Positions 1 to 7,631 of a DNA stretch of 41,694 nt are shown in pieces. Within the stretch, counting starts at the first letter, position 1. Each line of letters begins with the position of its first letter. The stretch is from an uncultured beta proteobacterium (lineage in GTDB: Bacteria; Pseudomonadota; Gammaproteobacteria; Burkholderiales; Burkholderiaceae_C). Made by a program: the position numbers and the translations under genes. The stretch lies in the NCBI GenBank assembly GCA_903845345.1, contig CAIMXF010000072.1, positions 1 through 41,694 on the forward strand. Reading direction: 5' to 3'. The notes beneath the pieces are model-generated. The model was given only the letters and a program-made list of their open reading frames with translations, was not told where the DNA came from and did no database searches.

Positions 1-147
1 CAGCGCGCGGATCTGCACCAGCGCGCTGGCGCCGTCGCCGCAGGTGGCCACGAGCTGCAGCGACGGGATCTGCGCGACCCAGTCGGCCAGGGCCTCGGCG
101 GCCAGCGGCTCGTCCTCGGCGATCAGGACCTTGGTGAGTTCTGTCAT
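1..147 (-). CDS. LytTR-family response regulator, N-terminal fragment
   Basis: Only the first 49 residues lie in the window; the gene continues beyond base 1. The translation begins MTELTKVLIAEDEPLAAEAL, which is the start of a receiver domain with the acidic AEDE metal-binding cluster at residues 10-13. The ATG overlaps the stop of the upstream kinase gene as ATGA (a 4-base overlap), so the two are almost certainly translationally coupled. The partner is a LytS/AlgZ-type kinase, and such kinases are normally paired with regulators carrying a LytTR DNA-binding domain (AlgR, LytR). The DNA-binding half is not visible, so the LytTR assignment rests on context. Confidence 0.85.
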   Translation of the reverse strand, partial: MTELTKVLIAEDEPLAAEALADWVAQIPSLQLVATCGDGASALVQIRAL

Positions 148-1247
148 TGCGGTATCCAGAGATCGACGCGAAAGCCCGCGCCGGGTTGCGTGCGGATCTG
201 CAGCCGGGCGCGGCCGTTGTAGTCGAGCGCGAAGCGGCGGCGCAGCGCCGTCAGGCCGATGCCCGATCGCGCGGGCGCGGGGTCGTCCAGCGTCGCGGGC
301 TCGCAGCCGGCGCCATCGTCTTCCACGCTCAGTTCGAGGCCGCGGTTGATGAGGTTGCGGGCGCTGCGGATGCCCACGCGGCCACCGTCGACGCGCGGCG
401 CGATGCCGTGCTGGATCGCGTTCTCGACCAGCGGCTGCAGGCTCAGCGGGGGGATCTCGTCGGCGAAAGTTTCGGGGTCGAGCTGCCAGTCGACGCGCAG
501 GCGCCTGCCCAGCCGCAGGCTCTCGAGGGCCAGGTAGTCGCGCACGAACTCGATCTCGTCGCCCAGCGTGACGCGGTCGGACGCGTGGCGCTTGGTGTCG
601 AGCACGTAGCGCAGCATGCCGGAAAAGCGCATCAGGGCCGCCTCGGCTTCCTTGGCGTCCTTGCGCGTCAGCGCGATCAGCGAATTGAGCGTGTTGAACA
701 GGAAATGCGGATTGAGCTTGCCGCTGATCACCGCCAGCTCGGCGCGCGCCAGCGCCGATTCCGCCTGCGCGGCGGCCAGCGACGCGGCACGCGCGCGCAG
801 TGCCTGCAGCCAGGCGGTGAAGGCGGTGGCGATCGCCGCGTAGGCGATCACGCCCCAGATCGCGCGCCACAGCACGGTCTGGGTGAGCATCACGTTGGCA
901 TAGACATGCCCATACAACAGGCTCGACACGGCGTAGTCGCATGCCTGCCAGGCCGCGCCGAACGCGATCGCGCCGACCCCGTGCAGCGCCACCTCGGCGG
1001 CCGTACCGCCCTGTCCGCCCTGGATGCGGCGCACCCACGGCAGCACCGCGACCCCCAGCACCATCGGCGGCCACAGGCTCAGCGTCGCCTGGTAGACGGC
1101 CTGCCACAGTTGCCACAGCCCGCGCTGGAACTCGGCCCCGGCCAGCACGTACAGCAGCCACGCGACCGCACAGGCACTGGCGTACGCGACCCACGGCGAA
1201 CGACGGCTGCCGGCGTGGGCGGGGTCAGAGGCCAGGTTGCGGGGCAT
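144..1247 (-). CDS. LytS/AlgZ-type sensor histidine kinase
   Basis: Membrane sensor kinase of the His_kinase (PF06580) family, 367 residues from the chosen ATG. The N-terminal half holds several hydrophobic membrane segments (from about residue 18 to 160). A short helical linker follows, then the phosphoacceptor motif NPHFLFNTLN with His181, and a C-terminal HATPase domain with the N-box QPLVENAIQHG and a DDGAG motif. The frame stays open upstream to 1361, but the extra 38 residues are Arg/Pro-rich and unlike a protein start, so the ATG at 1247 is preferred. No strong ribosome-binding site is visible at either start. It overlaps the downstream receiver gene by 4 bases and should phosphorylate its product. 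Its signal is unknown. Confidence 0.9.
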   Translation of the reverse strand: MPRNLASDPAHAGSRRSPWVAYASACAVAWLLYVLAGAEFQRGLWQLWQAVYQATLSLWPPMVLGVAVLPWVRRIQGGQGGTAAEVALHGVGAIAFGAAWQACDYAVSSLLYGHVYANVMLTQTVLWRAIWGVIAYAAIATAFTAWLQALRARAASLAAAQAESALARAELAVISGKLNPHFLFNTLNSLIALTRKDAKEAEAALMRFSGMLRYVLDTKRHASDRVTLGDEIEFVRDYLALESLRLGRRLRVDWQLDPETFADEIPPLSLQPLVENAIQHGIAPRVDGGRVGIRSARNLINRGLELSVEDDGAGCEPATLDDPAPARSGIGLTALRRRFALDYNGRARLQIRTQPGAGFRVDLWIPQ

Positions 1248-1361
1248 GGCGCCATGGTACGCAGGCCCCCGCGCGGCGCGTCGGCGAGGGGACGGATTGC
1301 GGGATTGAGCGACCGGAATGCGATTCACGGGCGGCATACCATCTCCCGGACGGCAGCCCAT

Positions 1362-1515
1362 CGTGTATAAATTGGGAAAAATATTCCAAATTCAGTCGAA
1401 GCACTCTTCGCGTCAAGGTACTTCATTCCAAATTCGGCCTCCTTTAAAGAACCGGATTCTCAGTCCTCGCCGCTACGATAGTCATCCATGCCTCCCGGCA
1501 TGACGGAGCCTCGCC
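1362..1515. promoter_or_regulatory. AT-rich divergent promoter region with repeated ATTCCAAATTC boxes
   Basis: This gap lies between the divergent kinase (minus) and sulfur-fusion (plus) genes and is strikingly AT-rich against its surroundings. Two perfect 11-bp direct repeats, ATTCCAAATTC, sit at 1383-1393 and 1425-1435, exactly 42 bp apart, which is about four helical turns. A related inverted half-site, AATTGGGAA at 1370-1378, forms a near-perfect palindrome with TTCCAAATT at 1384-1392 (one mismatch). The arrangement suggests an operator for a dimeric or cooperatively bound regulator controlling one or both genes. No convincing -35/-10 pair could be fixed on either strand. The start of the fusion gene has a clear GGAG at 1505-1508. 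Confidence 0.55.
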
Positions 1516-3792
1516 ATGGAAATCTATCTCGACGCCAACGCCACCACGCCCGTGCTGCCGCAGGCGCGCCTGGCCGCCCTCGCGGCGATGGCGGACGACT
1601 TCGGCAACCCCAGCAGCACGCACAGCACCGGGCTGCGCGCCCGTTCGCTGATCGACGACGTGCGCGCCCGGGCGCGTCGCGTCCTGGGCGCGCCGGCGGG
1701 CCGGCTGCTGTTCACCAGCGGCGCCACCGAGGGCATCCAGACGGCGGTGCTGTCGGCGCTGGTCTCGTTGCGCGACCGCCGCGATCGCGGCGAAGCGATG
1801 CCGCGCCTGCTGCTGTACGGGGCGACCGAGCACAAGGCGGTGCCGCAATCGCTGCGTCACTGGAACACGCTGCTCGAACTCGGCCTGCAGGTGCAGGCGA
1901 TTCCCGTCGGCGGCGACGGTCGCCACGACCTCGGCTGGTTGCGCGAGCGCGCGCCCGCGGCGGGGCTGGTCTGCACCATGGCCGCCAACAACGAGACCGG
2001 CGTCGTCAGCGACCTCGACGGCATCGAGCGCTCCCTGGCCGGCAGCCCGGCACTGTGGCTGGTGGACGGCGTGCAGGCCCTGGGCAAGCTGTCGCTGCGC
2101 CTGGCCGACCGCCGCATCGACTACGCGCCTTTCTCGGGCCACAAGTTGTACGCGCCCAAGGGCATCGGCCTGCTGTACGTGCGCGACGGCGCGCCGTTCA
2201 CGCCGCTGATGGCCGGCGGCGGCCAGGAAGCGGCGCAGCGCTCGGGCACCGAGAACATGGCCGGCGTGGCCGCGCTCGGCGCGGTGCTGGCCGCGCTGGA
2301 GGACGGCGGCACGTTCCGCGACGGCGCCACGTTGCAGGCCTGGCGCGACCGCCTCGCGCAGGCGCTGGTCGAGGCGTTCCCGGCGCTGGTCTTCAACGCG
2401 CCGCCGGCGCTGTGCCTGCCCACGACGCTCAATTTCTCCGTGCCGGGCCTCGCGTCCAAGCTGCTGCTCGACCTGTTCGACGCCGCCGACGTGCGCGTCA
2501 GCGGCGGCTCGGCCTGCAGCGCCGCGAACGCGCAACCCAGCGACGTGCTCGAGGCGATGGGCCTGCCGGCGTGGCAGACGGCTTCGGCCATTCGCCTGTC
2601 GTTCGGCCCGGCGTCCGACGACGACTTCATCGCGCAGGCCTGCGAACGCATCCGCGCCTGCGGCCAGTCGCTACGCGAATGCTGCCTGGTGCCCAGCCAG
2701 CCGCGCACGCTCGCGGCCGACGGCCTGACGCGCTTGGTCGTCGACGGCGCCTGCTGCTACCTGCTGGCCGACGCCGAAAGCCGTCGCTGCGTCGTGGTCG
2801 ATCCGCTGCCCGAACTCGGCCCGCGGCTGGCCGACCTGCTGCGCTGCCAGGGCTACACGCTGGCTGCGGTGCTGGACACCCACAGCCATGGCGACCACGC
2901 GTCGTCCGCGGCGCAGCTGCGCGCGACGCTGGCCGATCGGCTGGACGACGTCGGCCCGCTCGACGCCCTCGGCTGGCCGCGCGACGCGCGCGAGATCCGG
3001 CTGGGTGCGCTGTCGCTCACGCGGCTGCCGGTGCCCGGCCACACGATCGATTCGACCGCCTACCTGCTGCACGACCCGCGCGGCCTGCGCCTGGCCTTCG
3101 TCGGCGACACGGTGATGCCCGGCGCGCTTGGACGCAGCGATTTCGCCCAGAGCGCCCCGCTCGCGTTCGGCGCGTCGCTGCTCAAGCTGGCGCAGGTGGT
3201 CGGCCCGGCCACGCTGCTGCTGCCCGGCCACGACTACGACGACCGCTTCGCCAGCACGCTGGCCACCGAGCGACGCACGCAGCCGCTGCTGGCGCGCGTG
3301 CTGGGCGGCGGACTCGACGCCGCCGCCTTCGCCGCCGCCAAGGCCGAACTCGAACGCGGCCTGGGCCTGACCGGCTACCAGACGCTCGCCTGCGGCGCAC
3401 GCGTCGAGCCGCACGACCACTCGCTGTCGCAGGAGTTGACGGCCACGCAGCTGCAGGCGCTGCTGTCGGCGCATCCCGACCTGTTGTTCGTGGACGTGCG
3501 CGAGGGCTACGAGCACCGGCTGGGCCACGCCCCCGAGCTCGCGGCGCCGCGCGTGCGCCACCAGGCGATCGCGCTGTCGCAACTGCCGCAGGCCTTGCCC
3601 GACTGGCTTGCGCTGCCGGGGCCGACCCCGGTGGTGTTCTATTGCCGCAGCGGCACCCGCAGCGCGCAGGCGGCCGGCGCGCTGCGTCGCCTGGGCCACG
3701 ACAACGCCTGGAGCCTGGCGGGCGGGCTGGCGCTGTGGCGGCCGCAGGCGCTGGATGCACCGGCAACCGACGAGGTGGCGGCCTTCGCCTGA
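1516..3792 (+). CDS. Tri-domain sulfur enzyme: cysteine desulfurase - persulfide dioxygenase - rhodanese
   Basis: A 758-residue fusion with three recognisable enzymes. Residues 1-385 are a NifS/IscS-type PLP cysteine desulfurase with the PLP lysine in FSGHKLYAPKG (Lys210) and the catalytic cysteine in SGGSACSAAN (Cys334). Residues about 395-635 are a metallo-beta-lactamase fold of the ETHE1 persulfide-dioxygenase type: HSHGDH (His456, His458, Asp460, His461), PGHT (His509), GDT (Asp531), GRSDF and PGHDY (His572). Residues about 640-758 are a rhodanese with active loop CRSGTRS (Cys710). Dioxygenase-rhodanese fusions are known; the added desulfurase would make persulfide from cysteine on the same chain. 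No signal peptide is seen, so it should be cytoplasmic. GGAG sits 7 bases before the ATG. The order of sulfur transfer is inference. Confidence 0.92.
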   Translation: MEIYLDANATTPVLPQARLAALAAMADDFGNPSSTHSTGLRARSLIDDVRARARRVLGAPAGRLLFTSGATEGIQTAVLSALVSLRDRRDRGEAMPRLLLYGATEHKAVPQSLRHWNTLLELGLQVQAIPVGGDGRHDLGWLRERAPAAGLVCTMAANNETGVVSDLDGIERSLAGSPALWLVDGVQALGKLSLRLADRRIDYAPFSGHKLYAPKGIGLLYVRDGAPFTPLMAGGGQEAAQRSGTENMAGVAALGAVLAALEDGGTFRDGATLQAWRDRLAQALVEAFPALVFNAPPALCLPTTLNFSVPGLASKLLLDLFDAADVRVSGGSACSAANAQPSDVLEAMGLPAWQTASAIRLSFGPASDDDFIAQACERIRACGQSLRECCLVPSQPRTLAADGLTRLVVDGACCYLLADAESRRCVVVDPLPELGPRLADLLRCQGYTLAAVLDTHSHGDHASSAAQLRATLADRLDDVGPLDALGWPRDAREIRLGALSLTRLPVPGHTIDSTAYLLHDPRGLRLAFVGDTVMPGALGRSDFAQSAPLAFGASLLKLAQVVGPATLLLPGHDYDDRFASTLATERRTQPLLARVLGGGLDAAAFAAAKAELERGLGLTGYQTLACGARVEPHDHSLSQELTATQLQALLSAHPDLLFVDVREGYEHRLGHAPELAAPRVRHQAIALSQLPQALPDWLALPGPTPVVFYCRSGTRSAQAAGALRRLGHDNAWSLAGGLALWRPQALDAPATDEVAAFA

Positions 3793-3956
3793 GCCGTCGC
3801 CGGCGCCGCGCGGCCGGGCGTCGCAGCCAGCGCGCCGCCGCCCAGGCGCTGGCCCCGCCTCAAGCGCTAGCACAAATCCCTGCTGCCATGGCGCCACACC
3901 GCGTCGCCGCGACGGCGTATGCTCGCGCCCTTTCCCGATTTCGTGAGGATTCAACC

Positions 3957-4220
3957 ATGGCTACCGCAGCACCCGCCAAGACTTCCGCCTTCATGAAGGC
4001 CCTCAAGCCGAGCCCCGCGCTCGCCGCCATCGTCGGCGCCGAGCCGCTGCCGCGCACCGCGGTCACCAAGGCCCTGTGGGACTACATCAAGGCCCACAAC
4101 CTGCAGAACCCGGCCAACAAGCGCAACATCCTGTGCGACGCCAAGCTCAAGGCCGTGATGGGCAAGGACGAGGTCACGATGTTCGAGATGACCGGCCTGG
4201 TCGGCAAGCACCTGAGCTGA
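3957..4220 (+). CDS. SWIB/MDM2-domain protein
   Basis: An 87-residue protein that is almost entirely one SWIB domain: PSPALAAIVG, RTAVTKALWDYIKAHNLQ, then KRNILCDAKLKAVMG and the C-terminal MFEMTGLVGKHL. An Ala/Lys-rich head of about 18 residues precedes it. SWIB domains are best known from eukaryotic SWI/SNF remodelling subunits and as a C-terminal fusion to chlamydial topoisomerase I. Short stand-alone versions occur in many proteobacteria, where their role is undefined; a nucleoid- or topoisomerase-related function is often assumed. GAGG lies 8 bases upstream of the ATG. The gene is 164 bp past the sulfur-fusion gene, so co-transcription is possible but not required. Confidence 0.92.
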   Translation: MATAAPAKTSAFMKALKPSPALAAIVGAEPLPRTAVTKALWDYIKAHNLQNPANKRNILCDAKLKAVMGKDEVTMFEMTGLVGKHLS

Positions 4221-4228
4221 TCGCCGCG

Positions 4229-4258
4229 TCGCGCCGCGGGCGCCCGTGCGCGGCGCGA
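4229..4258. terminator. Convergent hairpin between SWIB and nucleoside hydrolase genes
   Basis: A perfect 10-bp inverted repeat (TCGCGCCGCG at 4229-4238 and CGCGGCGCGA at 4249-4258) with a 10-base loop sits in the 51-bp gap between two convergent genes. It would form on either transcript. No T-run follows on either strand, so it is a GC-rich hairpin placed like a bidirectional terminator rather than a textbook intrinsic one. Confidence 0.5.
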
Positions 4259-4271
4259 GCACGGCTGCGGA

Positions 4272-5381
4272 TCAACGCGCGGGCGCCCGGCCCGCGGTCA
4301 GCAGCCGGACCGTCAGCCGCTCGAAACGCGGCACGTCGACGTCCTGCACGACCTCCACCTCGCGCTCGCCGAGCCCCGGCCCGCGCCCGAGCGGCCAGCT
4401 GAGCGTGCTGCCGTAGTCGGCGCCGTCGCCGGCCGCCACGTCCTCGAGCATCTTGCTGCTGCGCCTCACCAGCGACGGATCCAGCCACACCGCCGCCGTC
4501 AGTTCGTCCCACATCGGGAAGCCCTCGCCGTAGCGCGCCACGTAACCCGCCACGGGCGTGTTCGCCCGGCCGATCTCGGCGTAGAGCTGCTTGCTGAAGA
4601 ACGTCCGCGTCGTCGGATCGACCGGCACCTGCAGCACGCGCGGCCACGCCTCGTGCAGCACAGCCGAGGCGGCCTCGGCGTCCCATAGCATGTTGAACTC
4701 GCGCCGCGGCGAATGCGCGTATTCGTCGGCGAAGCTGTTGTCCGCAGCCACCGGGTTGAAGCTGCCGCCCATGAACACGAGCTCGCGCGTGGCCGCCGCG
4801 AACCCGGGATCCTGGCGCGCGGCCAGCGCGAGATCGGTCAGCGCGCCGCCCATCCACAGCGTCACCTGGCCGGGATGCGCGCGAACCGTGCGCACCATGA
4901 AGTCGATGCCGCTCTCGGCCTGCGCCTTCAGACGCGGCGCGCCGGCGGCCAGCGGCGGCACCAGGAACGGGTCGGCGTGGTACTCGGGGCGCGGCTGGCC
5001 GCCGAACGACTCCGTCCAGGCGCCTTTCCAGACCAGCGGCCCGTAGCGGCGCTCCCAGGCCTTCATCCGCGCGGCATTGTTCAACAGGGGAAACGCCGCG
5101 CCGGCGTACACGGGCACCTCGGGCCGCCCGACGATCTCCAGCATGCGCAGCGTCTGCGCGATCTCCTCCTCGCGCCAGCCGTCGCCGCTGCTGACGACGA
5201 TGCCCAGCACGTCGACCTCGAGCGCCTGGAGCAGCATCAGCACGGAATTCATGTTGCTGCCGCCGGGCCCGAACATGTCCTGGTCGATGATGACCAGTCG
5301 GCGCGCGTCGGCAGCCTGGGCGGGCGCGCCGGCGGCGGCCAGCATCAAGGCCGCCAGCGCGGCGGTGAGGAAACGGATCAT
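4272..5381 (-). CDS. Exported nucleoside-hydrolase-like (IUNH superfamily) protein
   Basis: A 369-residue protein with a Sec signal peptide (about residues 1-24, MIRFLTAALAALMLAAAG, cleavage near AQAA). The mature part follows the inosine/uridine-preferring nucleoside hydrolase fold: LVIIDQD near the N-terminus, GGALTDLALAAR, ELVFMGGSFN, then REFNMLWDAEAA (Asn230, Asp234). It departs from the family at key places. The usual DxDPGxDD calcium site reads DQDMFGPGGSNMN (Asp33, Asp35), lacking the second Asp pair, and the late active-site His is replaced in MWDEL (Trp291, Asp292). It may therefore act on another substrate or be a binding protein. AGAAAGG-like purine-rich sequence precedes the ATG at 5381. 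It likely acts in the periplasm. Confidence 0.85.
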   Translation of the reverse strand: MIRFLTAALAALMLAAAGAPAQAADARRLVIIDQDMFGPGGSNMNSVLMLLQALEVDVLGIVVSSGDGWREEEIAQTLRMLEIVGRPEVPVYAGAAFPLLNNAARMKAWERRYGPLVWKGAWTESFGGQPRPEYHADPFLVPPLAAGAPRLKAQAESGIDFMVRTVRAHPGQVTLWMGGALTDLALAARQDPGFAAATRELVFMGGSFNPVAADNSFADEYAHSPRREFNMLWDAEAASAVLHEAWPRVLQVPVDPTTRTFFSKQLYAEIGRANTPVAGYVARYGEGFPMWDELTAAVWLDPSLVRRSSKMLEDVAAGDGADYGSTLSWPLGRGPGLGEREVEVVQDVDVPRFERLTVRLLTAGRAPAR

Positions 5382-5629
5382 CGGGACAGCCTTTCTGGGC
5401 GGATGAAGACACGGGCGACGGCAAGCAAGGCCCATACCGCAGAGTATCGGGCACGCAGTTTGCTGAAAAGCCGACGCTGTGCTGCGTGCGGTATCACGGC
5501 CCCGATGACCACTGCGCGGCGTGTCGGAAAATCCATACTCGTCAGCGGTAATTCGAACGCACCGCCAGCGATCTTTCTGCGAGCTGATCCATGCTTGCGG
5601 TAGTTCGAGAACCTCTCCCCGCAATCCCG

Positions 5630-6625
5630 ATGATCACCCTGGCCATCGTCGCCGCCTATCTCGCCTGCATATTGGCCGTGCACCTGCGCGGTCGCGTCCG
5701 CCACAGCTTCTGGGGCCAGGTGTTCGACCACTCCGGCCTGCTCGCGCCGGTCAACGTGTTCCTCTACGCGTTCTCGGCCATCCCGAACGAGCCGTACACG
5801 CCGGTAGAACGCTTTCCCGAGCTGGAGCCGCTGCGCGCGAATGCCGCCGTCATCCGTGAGGAGGGCCTCGCGCTGATGGCCCACGCCCGGATGAAGGCGC
5901 CCGACCAGAAGGACGACGCGGGCTTCAATTCGTTCGCCAAGTCGGGCTGGAAGCGCTTCTACCTGAAGTGGTACGGCGACGCGCATCCGTCGGCCGAACG
6001 GCTGTGCCCGCGCACCACAGCGCTGCTGCGCGGCATTCCGAACGTCAGCGCCGCGATGTTCGCCACGCTGCCGCCCGGTGCCGTGCTCAATCCCCACAAG
6101 GATCCGTATGCCGGGTCGATGAGATACCACCTGGGACTGGTCACGCCCAATGACGACGGCTGCTACATCGAGGTCGACGGTCAACCCTACAGCTGGCGCG
6201 ACGGCCAAGGCGTGATATTCGACGAGACCTTCATCCACAAGGCCGAGAATCGCACCGACGTCGAACGGCTGATACTGTTCTGCGATGTGGCCCGGCCGAT
6301 GCGATTCGGTTTCGCGCGCAGTTTCAATCGCTGGTTCGGACGCCACGTCGTGGCCGCCGCCAGCTCCCCGAACGACGCCGGCGACCGGGTCGGCGTGATC
6401 AACCGGCTGTTTTTCCTGTCCGACCGAGCCGGGCAGTACCGCCGCCGCTTCAAGGCGTGGAACCGCACCGCCTACAACCTCACCAAGGCCGGCCTGGCGG
6501 TCGGACTGGTGGCGGCGCTCGCGCTGCCCGGATCGGTCCGCACGATCCACCACGTCATGTCGGCCCATGCGGGCGCCCACGCGACCGACGACCGCGGCCG
6601 CGGTGCGGGGCCGTCGTTCAACTGA
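5630..6625 (+). CDS. lpxO: LpxO-like lipid A / acyl-chain 2-hydroxylase
   Basis: Fe(II)/2-oxoglutarate dioxygenase of the aspartyl/asparaginyl beta-hydroxylase family, 331 residues. The N-terminal membrane anchor and following segment (VHLRGRVRHSFWGQVFDH, LLAPVNVFLYAFSAIPN) closely match the layout of Salmonella LpxO, which 2-hydroxylates the secondary acyl chain of lipid A. The metal ligands appear as NPHKDPYAG (His156, Asp158) and FIHKAENRT (His203), with Arg213 in VERLILFCD for 2-oxoglutarate. A second hydrophobic segment lies near the C-terminus (about residues 290-305). The start at 5630 is chosen because it matches the family N-terminus; an in-frame ATG at 5591 would add 13 residues. 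An ornithine-lipid hydroxylase role is an alternative. Confidence 0.82.
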   Translation: MITLAIVAAYLACILAVHLRGRVRHSFWGQVFDHSGLLAPVNVFLYAFSAIPNEPYTPVERFPELEPLRANAAVIREEGLALMAHARMKAPDQKDDAGFNSFAKSGWKRFYLKWYGDAHPSAERLCPRTTALLRGIPNVSAAMFATLPPGAVLNPHKDPYAGSMRYHLGLVTPNDDGCYIEVDGQPYSWRDGQGVIFDETFIHKAENRTDVERLILFCDVARPMRFGFARSFNRWFGRHVVAAASSPNDAGDRVGVINRLFFLSDRAGQYRRRFKAWNRTAYNLTKAGLAVGLVAALALPGSVRTIHHVMSAHAGAHATDDRGRGAGPSFN

Positions 6626-6747
6626 GCGCCGCGATGCAGGCCGCCCCAAGCGTGACGAGATCACGATCGGCGACCGCTCGCCGTGCGGCGGGTCCGCTAC
6701 GATCGACCTCGATTCCCGCATCTCTCCTCCGCCGCGACGACCGTCTC

Positions 6748-7563
6748 TTGAGCTCCGAACACGCCCTTGCCGAACTGCGCCTGACGACCCGGGCCGAGCA
6801 CGACCGGATCGACGCCATCCTGCGCCTCGAGGAGCCGATGCCGCTCGAGCGCTACGCCGCCATCCTGGCCGGCTTCGACGCGTTCCTGCGCGTCTGGGAG
6901 CCGCGCATCCACGCGGCGCTGCCCGAGCGGCTGCAGGGCTGGTTCCGCGCGCGCCGCCGCGGCGGCTTCGCGAGCGCCGACGTCGAATGGCTGCGGGACG
7001 TCGCGGGGATCGAACCGGCGGCACTGTCGACGCCACTGGCCGCGACGCTGCCGCTGGACGACATCGCCGCGGTGCTGGGCTCGCTGTACGTGATCGAAGG
7101 CTCGGCCCTCGGCGGCCGCGTGATCGCGCCGCAACTCAAGCGCACGCTGGGCCTGACGCAGGGCGCCGGCGCGAGCTACTTCCACGGCTTCGGCGGCGAG
7201 ACGGGCGCGATGTGGAGCAACTTCCGCGTGCTCGCGGCGCTCGAGATCGGCGAGTCGTCGAACGCCACCGTCAGTGCCTGCCTGAGCGCCCGCCGCACGT
7301 TCGCCGTGCTGATCGACCTGTTCGCGCCGCTCGCGCCCCCGGACATCGAACCCGCGTTCGAACACCCGTCCGCGCCGCGCATCGCGCCGGCGCTGCTGGC
7401 CGCGCTCGGCGCGGAAGACCCCGACGCCACCCGCCCCGCACCGCTCGCCGACATCCACATCGACCTGCCGGCCGAGGACGAATCAGGCGACGACCCGACC
7501 CTGGTCGAGTTGCCCATGGACGACGGCGACGACGGCAGCGACACGGAGCGCATGCCGCTCTGA
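6748..7563 (+). CDS. bphO: Biliverdin-producing heme oxygenase
   Basis: Opens heme to biliverdin, the chromophore of the bacteriophytochrome encoded 68 bp downstream. Family features are the N-terminal ELRLTTRAEHDRID with the proximal heme ligand His18 (numbering from the TTG), YVIEGSALGGRVI, and FGGETGAMWSNFR in the distal helix region. About 200 residues cover the enzyme. The remaining 70, ending in repeated Asp/Glu (AEDESGDD, MDDGDDGSD), are an acidic tail beyond the usual family length. No ATG fits well: TTG at 6748 gives a normal N-terminus, while ATG at 6634 in the same frame would add 38 Arg/Ser-rich residues that look non-coding. No clear ribosome-binding site precedes either. Confidence 0.87.
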   Translation: MSSEHALAELRLTTRAEHDRIDAILRLEEPMPLERYAAILAGFDAFLRVWEPRIHAALPERLQGWFRARRRGGFASADVEWLRDVAGIEPAALSTPLAATLPLDDIAAVLGSLYVIEGSALGGRVIAPQLKRTLGLTQGAGASYFHGFGGETGAMWSNFRVLAALEIGESSNATVSACLSARRTFAVLIDLFAPLAPPDIEPAFEHPSAPRIAPALLAALGAEDPDATRPAPLADIHIDLPAEDESGDDPTLVELPMDDGDDGSDTERMPL

Positions 7564-7631
7564 TCCCGTCATGAGGCCTCTTCCTTTGCCGCTCGCGCGG
7601 GGTCGGCGCCATTTGATGTTGAAATGGGCCG

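Noticed and set aside
147-1370. Open plus-strand frame opposite the LytS-type kinase
   Set aside because: Arg/Gln/Ala-rich composition without motifs; the minus strand encodes a clear kinase.
1488-4220. A 910-residue frame overlapping the sulfur fusion and ending in the SWIB protein
   Set aside because: Only its last 87 residues are real; the rest is an Arg-rich shadow of the fusion gene. SWIB has its own ATG and ribosome-binding site at 3957.
6634-6747. ATG start for the heme oxygenase at 6634
   Set aside because: It adds 38 Arg/Ser-rich residues unlike the family N-terminus; TTG at 6748 places the heme-ligand His at residue 18.
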